From contig DASYGE010000010.1 of NCBI GenBank assembly GCA_036000105.1, positions 62,001 through 126,000 of the forward strand: DNA of 64,000 nucleotides. The letters run 5' to 3'. Positions 16,989 to 24,048 of this stretch are shown here, in pieces. The DNA comes from DASUBN01 sp036000105 (GTDB taxonomy: Bacteria > Pseudomonadota > Gammaproteobacteria > Natronospirales > REEB76). A program made the position numbers and the translations under genes. Under the pieces are notes generated by a model. That model was not told where the DNA came from and searched no databases. It saw only the letters and a program-made list of their open reading frames with translations. Positions within the stretch are counted from its first letter, which is position 1; every line of letters starts with the position of its first letter.

Positions 16989-17105
16989 CACGGTGCAAGG
17001 AGGCACCGTGCGCGAATCAAGCACTTAAGTGCTTGATTCGGCGGAGGCGAGTCCGGGCGTGTACCGGACTCGCCGAGTCTGAAAATCCAGGGATGGATTT
17101 TTCAG
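16989..17105. repeat. Multi-hairpin repeat, copy B (right of rubrerythrin, inverted)
   Basis: CACGGTGC/GCACCGTG (16989-17010) immediately after the rubrerythrin gene, then the reverse order of copy A: a 26-base perfect palindrome built on GAATCAAGCACTT (17014-17039), GGCGAGTCCGG/CCGGACTCGCC (17046-17074) and TCTGAAAATCC/GGATTTTTCAGGA with loop AGGGAT (17078-17107). The stems are conserved and the loops differ. It may also end rubrerythrin transcription. Confidence 0.85.
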
Positions 17106-17196
17106 GATCTGAAACATAGCGACGCGGAGCGGAGCGTGCGCGTGTAGCGCCCCCGTTTGCCGGGCCGATATCGGGATCAAGAGGGAAGACATAGCC

Positions 17197-18546
17197 ATGT
17201 CCAAGGGCGGAACAGAGCGGCGTGAAGGCGGCCTCGAGGCTCCCACCCGCCATCCCATCGATTGGCAGAACCCCAATTTCTGGGACGAGGAACTGCTCAC
17301 CAAGGAACTCGACCGGGTGTTCGACATCTGCCACGGCTGCCGCCGCTGCTTCAGTCTCTGCAACTCCTTCCCGACCTTGTTCGATGCCATCGACAACTCC
17401 CCGACGCTCGAGTTGGACGGTGTGGACAAGAAGGTCTACTGGGACGTGGTGGACCACTGCTATCTCTGCGACATGTGCTACATGACCAAGTGTCCGTACG
17501 TGCCGCCCCATCCCTGGAACCTGGATTTCCCGCACCTGATGCTCCGGGCCAAAGCGGTGAAGTTCAAGAAGGAAGGCGCGAGCTTCCGGGACAAGTTGCT
17601 CTCGTCTCCGCAGCAGCTTGGGACTTTCGTCGGCATCCCCATCGTGGTGCAGGCGGTGAACGCCGTGAACAAGAACGGCGTGGCCCGCAAGATCCTGGAT
17701 AAGACACTGGGCATACACCCGGACGCGGTGGTGCCGGAGTTCCACAGCGACACGGCGCGCAAGCGCCTGAAGGGCCATGAACCGCTTGCTACCCAGGCTG
17801 AGCCCGTGGATGGCACGAAAGGCCGAGTGGCGCTCTATGTCACTTGCTACGGCAACCACAACCAGCCGGAGATGGCGGTGGATCTCGTCAAGGTGTTCGA
17901 GCACAACGGCGTGCCGGTGCGGCTCACTCCCCAGGAGAAATGCTGCGGCATGCCGAAGCTGGAGCTGGGCGATCTCGACTCCATCCGCAAGAACAAGGAA
18001 GAGAACATCCCCATGCTGGCCGCGCTCGTGGATGAGGGCTGGGACATCGTGGCGCCCATCCCTTCCTGCGTGCTCATGTACAAGCAGGAACTGCCCCTCA
18101 TGTTCCCAGATGACGCGGACGTGCTGAAGGTGCGCGACGCCATCTACGATCCCTTCGAATACCTGATGCTGCGCCACAAGGCCGGCAAGCTGAAGACGGA
18201 TTTCAAGGAGACCCTCGGCAAGATCTCCTACCACGTGCCCTGCCACCAGCGGGTGCAGAACGTGGGTCTCAAGACCAAGGAGATGCTGGAACTGGTGCCG
18301 GACACTAGGGTGGAAGCTATCGAGCGTTGTTCTGGCCACAACGGCACTTACGCCGTGAAGAGCGAGTTCCATGACATCTCCATGAAGATCGGCCGGCCGG
18401 TCATGAACAAGGTGGAAGGCTCCGGCTGCGATCACTACATAAGCGATTGCCCCATGGCGGCGGAGCAGATCCAGAACGGTCTGAAAGACCGTACTAAAGA
18501 GCCTGAGCTGCCGATGGAATTACTAAGGAAAGCGTACGGGCTGTAG
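17197..18546 (+). CDS. Heterodisulfide-reductase/GlpC-like iron-sulfur oxidoreductase
   Basis: A 449-residue (Fe-S)-binding protein. Two [4Fe-4S] motifs are present: CHGCRRCFSLC (about 45-55) and CYLCDMCYMTKCPYVP (about 88-103). Two CCG-type domains follow, the first intact (EKCCGMPKLELGD, about 248), the second with RCSGHNGTY in place of CCG, so one cluster site may be altered. This layout is that of the GlpC/HdrB-related family seen next to rubrerythrin and DUF3501. It likely passes electrons to a partner, possibly the rubrerythrin, but the donor is unknown. The start is ATG 17197. Confidence 0.85.
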   Translation: MSKGGTERREGGLEAPTRHPIDWQNPNFWDEELLTKELDRVFDICHGCRRCFSLCNSFPTLFDAIDNSPTLELDGVDKKVYWDVVDHCYLCDMCYMTKCPYVPPHPWNLDFPHLMLRAKAVKFKKEGASFRDKLLSSPQQLGTFVGIPIVVQAVNAVNKNGVARKILDKTLGIHPDAVVPEFHSDTARKRLKGHEPLATQAEPVDGTKGRVALYVTCYGNHNQPEMAVDLVKVFEHNGVPVRLTPQEKCCGMPKLELGDLDSIRKNKEENIPMLAALVDEGWDIVAPIPSCVLMYKQELPLMFPDDADVLKVRDAIYDPFEYLMLRHKAGKLKTDFKETLGKISYHVPCHQRVQNVGLKTKEMLELVPDTRVEAIERCSGHNGTYAVKSEFHDISMKIGRPVMNKVEGSGCDHYISDCPMAAEQIQNGLKDRTKEPELPMELLRKAYGL

Positions 18547-18579
18547 ACTAGAGCCAGTACCGACAAACGGGAGATGACC

Positions 18580-18873
18580 ATGTCCAGCGAGGGTTACCAC
18601 GAGCCCATCGACGAGATGAGCGACGAAGTACGGGACTTCCATCGGGCGGTGGTATCGCTGATGGAAGAACTGGAGGCGGTGGACTGGTACAACCAGCGGG
18701 TCGCCGCCTGCAAGGACAAGGAGCTAGCCTCCATCCTCGCCCATAACCGGGATGAGGAGATCGAGCACGCGTCCATGGTGCTGGAATGGATACGCCGCAA
18801 GAACAAGCGCTTCGACCATGAGCTGCGCGAATATCTATTTAAGGAAGGTCCCATCAAGGACCGTACCGACTAA
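18580..18873 (+). CDS. EncFtn-type ferritin-like protein without targeting tail
   Basis: A 97-residue two-helix ferritin-like protein strongly resembling the encapsulated ferritin of Rhodospirillum rubrum: HEP near the start, HRAVVSLMEELEAVDWYNQR, AHNRDEEIEHASMVLEWIRR and LREYLFKEGPI. The ferroxidase ligands (two Glu and a His, equivalent to Glu32, Glu62, His65) and the Trp are conserved. ATG 18580 is chosen since GGGAG lies six bases upstream; ATG 18574 abuts that site. The protein stops at KDRTD, without the C-terminal peptide that loads EncFtn into encapsulin shells, and no encapsulin gene is nearby. Probably iron oxidation/storage, as an open decamer if like EncFtn. Confidence 0.82.
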   Translation: MSSEGYHEPIDEMSDEVRDFHRAVVSLMEELEAVDWYNQRVAACKDKELASILAHNRDEEIEHASMVLEWIRRKNKRFDHELREYLFKEGPIKDRTD

Positions 18874-18875
18874 GC

Positions 18876-19475
18876 ATGCAGATCGAGACTATGCACAAAC
18901 TGGAAAGAAAAGACCTGTGGGGCCTGGAAGAGTACGCCCAGAAGCGTCCTGCGTTCCGGGAAGAGATCATCACCCACAAGCGCGCCCGCACCCTACACAT
19001 CGGCCCCAACCTGACGCTGTTGTTCGAGGACCGCTTGACCATGCAGTACCAGGTGCAGGAGATGCTGCGGGCCGAGCGCATCTTCGAGAGCCACGGCATC
19101 CAGGAGGAACTGGACGCCTATAACCCCTTGATCCCGGACGGCCGCAACTGGAAGGCCACCCTGCTGGTGGAGTTCGCCGACGAGGCGGAGCGTCGCCAGG
19201 CCTTGACGCGCCTCATCGGCGTCGAGCGCCAGGTATGGATGCAGGTGGCCGGCCACGGGCGCATCAGCCCCATCGCCGACGAGGACATGGAGCGGGAGAC
19301 CGAGGAGAAGACCTCGGCGGTGCACTTCCTGCGCTTCGAGCTGACGGCCGAGATGGTCAAATCCCTGAAACAGGGTGCTGCTCTCGATGCAGGCGCAGAC
19401 CACGCTAATTACAAGCACGAAGTGAAGCCGGTACCCGATGTTCTTCGCAAGGCGCTCCTCGCCGATTTGGATTAA
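18876..19475 (+). CDS. DUF3501 family protein
   Basis: A 199-residue protein of the DUF3501 family (LERKDLWGLEEYAQKRPAFR at the N-terminus; LTMQYQVQEMLRAERIFE in the middle; LPD/IPDGRNWKATLLVEF). Function unknown; the family co-occurs with rubrerythrin and the heterodisulfide-reductase-like Fe-S protein, as here, and a role in peroxide or redox control is inferred. It starts two bases after the ferritin stop, so the Fe-S protein, ferritin and this gene are one operon. A second ATG at 18891 is possible. Confidence 0.85.
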   Translation: MQIETMHKLERKDLWGLEEYAQKRPAFREEIITHKRARTLHIGPNLTLLFEDRLTMQYQVQEMLRAERIFESHGIQEELDAYNPLIPDGRNWKATLLVEFADEAERRQALTRLIGVERQVWMQVAGHGRISPIADEDMERETEEKTSAVHFLRFELTAEMVKSLKQGAALDAGADHANYKHEVKPVPDVLRKALLADLD

Positions 19476-19547
19476 ATCCTCCCTGCCTTAATCTCTAGGT
19501 TCGGGTTAGAATCGCTGAAATAACCTTTCAGGGACTTCCCGAATCGC

Positions 19548-21434
19548 ATGGCTTCCAAATACGATGCCGCAGACATCGAGGTCCTCTCGGGCCTCGACCC
19601 GGTGCGCAAGCGCCCGGGCATGTATACCGACACCTCCCGTCCCAACCACCTCGCCCAGGAAGTCATCGACAACAGCGTGGACGAGGCCATCGTCGGCCAC
19701 GCCAAGAAGATCGAGGTCATCGTCCATAAGGACGGTTCCCTGTCGGTGCAGGACGACGGCCGCGGCATGCCGGTGGACGTGCACCCCAAGGAGAAGATCA
19801 CCGGCGTGGAGCTGATCCTCACGCGGCTGCACGCGGGCGGCAAGTTCTCCGACAAGAACTACCAGTTCTCCGGCGGCCTGCACGGCGTGGGCGTCTCGGT
19901 GGTGAACGCGCTCTCCAGCAAGCTGGAGGTGTGGGTCAAGCGCAACGGCACCCGCTACCACATGGGTTTCAAGGACGGTAAACGGGTCACCAAGCTGGAA
20001 GAGCAGGGCGACGTGGGCAAGGCCAACACCGGCACCCTGCTGCGCTTCTGGCCGGACCCCAAGTATTTCGACAGCCCGAAGTTCTCCATCCCCAAGTTGA
20101 AGCACGTGATGCGCGCCAAGGCGGTGCTCTGTCCGGGGCTCACGGTCAAGTTCATCAACGAACAGACCCTGGAGAAGGAGGAGTGGCATTACGTCGGCGG
20201 CCTCAAGGATTATCTGATCGAATCACTGGAAGGAGCAGACTTCCTGCCGGACGAGCCCTTCACCGGCAGCATGAAAGGCGAGAAGGAAGCGGTGGACTGG
20301 GCGGTGCTATGGCTGCCGGAAGGCGGCGAGGTGTTCGCCGAGAGCTACGTGAACCTGATCCCCACGGTCCAGGGCGGCACCCATGTGAACGGTCTGCGCA
20401 CCGGCATCACCGACGCGGTGCGGGAGTTCTGCGAGTTCAGGAACCTGGTGCCCCGGGGTGTGAAGTTGGCGCCGGAAGACATCTGCGACAAGGCGGCTTA
20501 CGTCCTGTCGGTCAAGATGGGCGACCCGCAGTTCTCGGGCCAGACCAAGGAGCGCCTCTCATCCCGCGAGTCCGCCACCTTCGTGGGCGGCGTGGTGAAA
20601 GACTCCCTGGCGCTCTGGCTCAACCAGCACACGGAAGCGGGTGAGCAGATCGCCCAGCTCGCCATCGAGAGCGCCCAGCAGCGCCTCAAGGTCAGCAAGC
20701 AGGTGGTGCGCAAGAAGGTCACCGCCGGTCCGGCCTTGCCCGGTAAGCTCGCGGACTGCACCAGCGGTGAACCGGAGCGTTCCGAGCTCTTCCTGGTGGA
20801 AGGCGATTCCGCCGGTGGCTCCGCCAAGCAGGCCCGAGACCGGGAGTTCCAGGCCATCCTGCCGCTACGCGGCAAGATATTGAACACCTGGGAAGTAGAT
20901 GCAGGCGAGATACTGGCTTCCGAGGAAGTGCACAACATCAGCATCGCCTTGGGCGTCGAGCCAGGCTCATCGAAACTCGACGGCCTGCGCTATCACAAGA
21001 TCTGCATCCTGGCGGACGCGGATTCCGACGGCAAGCACATCGCGACGCTGCTCTGCGCGCTGTTCGTGCGGCATTTCCGGCCGCTGGTGACCGCGGGCCA
21101 TGTGTTCGTGGCCATGCCGCCGCTGTTCCGCATCGACATCGGCAAGCAGGTCTTCTACGCCCTGGACGAGGACGAGAAGAAGGGCGTGCTGGATCGCATC
21201 GTTGCCGAGAGGCTCAAGGGCAAGCCTACGGTGACCCGCTTCAAGGGCCTGGGCGAGATGAATCCCCAGCAGCTCCGGGAGACCACCATCGATCCGGACA
21301 CCCGGCGCCTGGTGCAGCTGACCCTGGAAGCCAAAGACAACACCGACAAGCTCATGGACATGTTGCTGGCCAAGAAGCGGGCGGGTGATAGAAAAGAATG
21401 GTTAGAGAAGAAAGGCAACCTTGCAGAGATCTAG
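19548..21434 (+). CDS. parE: DNA topoisomerase IV subunit B
   Basis: A 628-residue type IIA topoisomerase ATPase subunit, length of E. coli ParE. The GHKL domain shows EVIDNSVDEAIVGHA, DDGRGMPVD and GGLHGVGVSVVNALS. The TOPRIM domain has ELFLVEGDSAGGSAKQARDR, PLRGKILN and DADSDGKHI. KLADCTSGEPERSEL and NTWEVD distinguish ParE from GyrB. It decatenates daughter chromosomes with ParC, encoded just downstream. The two are separated by structured element copy 2, which is unusual between subunits of one enzyme. Confidence 0.97.
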   Translation: MASKYDAADIEVLSGLDPVRKRPGMYTDTSRPNHLAQEVIDNSVDEAIVGHAKKIEVIVHKDGSLSVQDDGRGMPVDVHPKEKITGVELILTRLHAGGKFSDKNYQFSGGLHGVGVSVVNALSSKLEVWVKRNGTRYHMGFKDGKRVTKLEEQGDVGKANTGTLLRFWPDPKYFDSPKFSIPKLKHVMRAKAVLCPGLTVKFINEQTLEKEEWHYVGGLKDYLIESLEGADFLPDEPFTGSMKGEKEAVDWAVLWLPEGGEVFAESYVNLIPTVQGGTHVNGLRTGITDAVREFCEFRNLVPRGVKLAPEDICDKAAYVLSVKMGDPQFSGQTKERLSSRESATFVGGVVKDSLALWLNQHTEAGEQIAQLAIESAQQRLKVSKQVVRKKVTAGPALPGKLADCTSGEPERSELFLVEGDSAGGSAKQARDREFQAILPLRGKILNTWEVDAGEILASEEVHNISIALGVEPGSSKLDGLRYHKICILADADSDGKHIATLLCALFVRHFRPLVTAGHVFVAMPPLFRIDIGKQVFYALDEDEKKGVLDRIVAERLKGKPTVTRFKGLGEMNPQQLRETTIDPDTRRLVQLTLEAKDNTDKLMDMLLAKKRAGDRKEWLEKKGNLAEI

Positions 21435-21436
21435 TG

Positions 21437-21578
21437 CGAAATCATCTCAAAACTGCTGCGCTCGGCATGGCGTTGTTGCGCTCCGGCTCGCCGTCCTCAC
21501 GTGCATAAGAGCACGCTCCGGGTGCTCGCCTCGCGCGCCTAGCCCTGCCTTCGCTCGCGACGTTTTGAGATGATTTCG
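21437..21578. repeat. Structured intergenic element, copy 2 (parE/parC)
   Basis: Perfect 17-bp terminal inverted repeats CGAAATCATCTCAAAAC (21437-21453) and GTTTTGAGATGATTTCG (21562-21578). The interior is the reverse complement of the copy 1 core: GCGAGG, GAGCACCCGGAG, hairpin CGTGC/GCACG, TGAGGA, GGCGAGCCGGAGCGCAAC. It begins two bases after the parE stop and ends 37 bases before parC. Confidence 0.8.
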
Positions 21579-21615
21579 AAAATCCCAAGACCTTAAGACT
21601 TCAAGAGAAGAATAT

Positions 21616-23898
21616 ATGGCTGAACAGACTTATACCGTCAAAGGCACCGAACAACAGCCTTTGAAAGTATTCACCGAGAAGGCGTACCTGGATTATTCCA
21701 TGTACGTCATCCTGGACCGGGCCTTGCCCCATATAGGCGACGGACTCAAGCCTGTGCAGCGACGCATCGTCTATGCCATGTCCGAGCTGTCTCTCGATTA
21801 CCAGTCCAAGCCCAAGAAATCCGCCCGCACCGTGGGCGATGTATTGGGCAAGTACCACCCCCACGGCGACTCCGCCTGTTACGAGGCCATGGTGCTCATG
21901 GCCCAGCCTTTCTCTTATCGTTATCGCCTCATCGAGGGACAGGGTAACTGGGGTTCCCAGGACGATCCCAAATCCTTCGCCGCCATGCGTTACACCGAGG
22001 CCAAGCTCTCCAAGTATGCGGAAGTGCTCCTGTCCGAATTGGGCCAGGGCACCGTGGATTGGCAGCCGAACTTCGACGGCACTCTGGAAGAGCCGATGCT
22101 GCTGCCCGCACGGCTGCCGAACCTGCTGCTCAACGGCACCACCGGCATCGCAGTCGGCATGGCGACCGACATCCTGCCCCACAACCTGAAAGAAGTAGCG
22201 ACCGCCTGTATCCGCCTGCTGGATGAGCCCAAGGCCACGGTCAAGGATCTCTGCGAGCACGTGAAGGGCCCGGACTTCCCAACGGAAGCGGACATCATCA
22301 CGCCGAAAGCGGAGATCCGGCAGATGTACGAGACTGGCTTGGGTAGCATCCGGGCCCGGGCCAAGTGGAGCCGGGATAAGGGCACGGGCGAGATCATCAT
22401 CACCGCCCTGCCTTACCAGGTGTCCGGCTCCAAGATACTGGAGCACATCGGCCAGCTGATCAACACCAAGAAGCTGCCCATGGTGGAGGACATCAGGGAC
22501 GAGTCCGACCACGAGAACCCCACGCGTCTCGTGATCGTGCCCCGTTCCAACCGGGTGGATTCCGATGAACTCATGGGGCATCTCTTCGCCACCACGGATC
22601 TCGAGCGCAGCTACCGGGTGAACTTCAACGTCATCGGCCTGGACGGCCGGCCTTCGGTGAAGAACCTGAGGGAGATGCTGGAAGAGTGGTTGCAGTTCCG
22701 CCTGAAGACGGTCACACGCCGTCTCGAGTTCCGCCTGGACAAGGTGGAGAAGCGCCTGCACATCCTGGCGGCCATGCTCACCGCCTTCCTCAATATCGAC
22801 GAAGTCATCGCCATCATCCGCAAGCACGATGAGCCGAAGCCCGTGCTCATGAAACGTTTCAAGCTCTCGGACATCCAGGCAGAAGCGATACTCGAACTGA
22901 AGCTGCGCCATCTCGCCAAGCTGGAAGAGATGAAGATCAAGGGCGAGCAGAAGGAGCTGGCGGCAGAGCGCAAGGCACTGGAAGATACCTTAGGCTCCAA
23001 GGCCAAGCTCAAGAAGCTCATCCGCACCGAACTCGCAGCGGACGCCGAGACCTACGGCGATAAGCGCCGTTCGCAGCTCGTCGAGAAGGCCGCTGCGGCC
23101 CAGGCCATAGACGAGACCCAGCTCCTGCCCACGGAACCGACGACGGTGGTGCTCTCCAAGTCTGGCTGGGTGCGGGCTGCCAAGGGCCATGAGATAGACC
23201 CCACCACCCTCAGTTATAAATCCGGCGATGCCTTCCTCTCGGCTGCTTACGGCAAGAGCAACCAATCGGCGGTGTTCCTGGATTCCACCGGCCGTGTCTA
23301 TACCTTACCGGCCCACACGCTGCCCTCGGCCCGCAGCCAGGGCGAGCCTCTCACGGGCCGCGTCGCGCCGCCGGACGGGGCCACGTTCGCCGGTGCGCTC
23401 ATCGGTGAGCCTGCGGACCTGTGGCTGGTGGCCAGCGATTCCGGTTACGGCTTCGTGGTGAAGCTCGCGGAACTCATCACCCGCAACCGCTCCGGCAAGG
23501 TGGTGCTCAAGGTGAAACCGGGTGCGAAGGTGTGCATCCCCGCACCGGTGAAAGATCTGAAGACGGACCTCTTGGTGGCCATCAGCAACGAGGGCCATAT
23601 CCTGGCCTTCGCCGTGAAGAACCTGCCGGAGCTGGCCCGGGGCAAGGGCAACAAGATCATGGGCATCTCCACCAAGAAGCACGCCACCCGCGAGCAGTTC
23701 ATGGCGGCGGTGACCAGTGTGGCGGTGAACGAAGGCCTGGTGATCGTCTCAGGGCAACGGCATATGACCCTGAGCGCAAAAGAACTCAAGGATTATCTGG
23801 GAGACCGAGGCCGCAAGGGTCTCAAGCTGCCGCGCGGCTACAGGACTGTGGATGCGATCTATCCAGAATCCAAATGGCCGGGTAGGGTCGCTAAGTAA
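21616..23898 (+). CDS. parC: DNA topoisomerase IV subunit A
   Basis: A 760-residue DNA cleavage/religation subunit. The quinolone-resistance region reads GKYHPHGDSACYEAM, with Ser and Glu at the usual resistance positions, i.e. wild type. The catalytic Tyr is in AAMRYTEAKLS. The GyrA-type insertion box (QRRGGKG) is missing from the C-terminal domain, which supports ParC over GyrA. Start ATG 21616 is preceded by AAGAGAAG. It pairs with parE. Confidence 0.97.
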   Translation: MAEQTYTVKGTEQQPLKVFTEKAYLDYSMYVILDRALPHIGDGLKPVQRRIVYAMSELSLDYQSKPKKSARTVGDVLGKYHPHGDSACYEAMVLMAQPFSYRYRLIEGQGNWGSQDDPKSFAAMRYTEAKLSKYAEVLLSELGQGTVDWQPNFDGTLEEPMLLPARLPNLLLNGTTGIAVGMATDILPHNLKEVATACIRLLDEPKATVKDLCEHVKGPDFPTEADIITPKAEIRQMYETGLGSIRARAKWSRDKGTGEIIITALPYQVSGSKILEHIGQLINTKKLPMVEDIRDESDHENPTRLVIVPRSNRVDSDELMGHLFATTDLERSYRVNFNVIGLDGRPSVKNLREMLEEWLQFRLKTVTRRLEFRLDKVEKRLHILAAMLTAFLNIDEVIAIIRKHDEPKPVLMKRFKLSDIQAEAILELKLRHLAKLEEMKIKGEQKELAAERKALEDTLGSKAKLKKLIRTELAADAETYGDKRRSQLVEKAAAAQAIDETQLLPTEPTTVVLSKSGWVRAAKGHEIDPTTLSYKSGDAFLSAAYGKSNQSAVFLDSTGRVYTLPAHTLPSARSQGEPLTGRVAPPDGATFAGALIGEPADLWLVASDSGYGFVVKLAELITRNRSGKVVLKVKPGAKVCIPAPVKDLKTDLLVAISNEGHILAFAVKNLPELARGKGNKIMGISTKKHATREQFMAAVTSVAVNEGLVIVSGQRHMTLSAKELKDYLGDRGRKGLKLPRGYRTVDAIYPESKWPGRVAK

Positions 23899-23927
23899 GG
23901 GAGTCTGTGACCCTTGGCGATTTCAAA

Positions 23928-24046
23928 GGACTGCCGATAAGCCGCTGAGACAGGGCGCAGCTGACCGAGGCGGCGTAGTTTACTCTTAGGTAAATGAGCA
24001 AGCCGAGGGAAGCTGCAACGTCGTATCAGCGGGTTATATGCAGTCC
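23928..24046. repeat. Structured intergenic element, copy 3 (parC/FimX-like)
   Basis: Arms 23928-23948 and 24026-24046 pair at 18 of 21 positions (GGACTGC…CCGCTGA). The interior has a hairpin TTTAC/GTAAA with loop TCTTAG (23979-23994), then TGAGCA and GCCGAGGGAAGCTGCAACG, matching the order of motifs in copies 1 and 2. It fills the gap between two convergent genes and ends two bases from the FimX-like stop codon. Confidence 0.7.
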
Positions 24047-24048
24047 CA

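Noticed and set aside
17017..18435. Minus-strand open frame opposite the Fe-S oxidoreductase
   Set aside because: Antisense shadow of a gene with intact cluster motifs; its own composition is His/Val/Leu-rich and unlike a protein.
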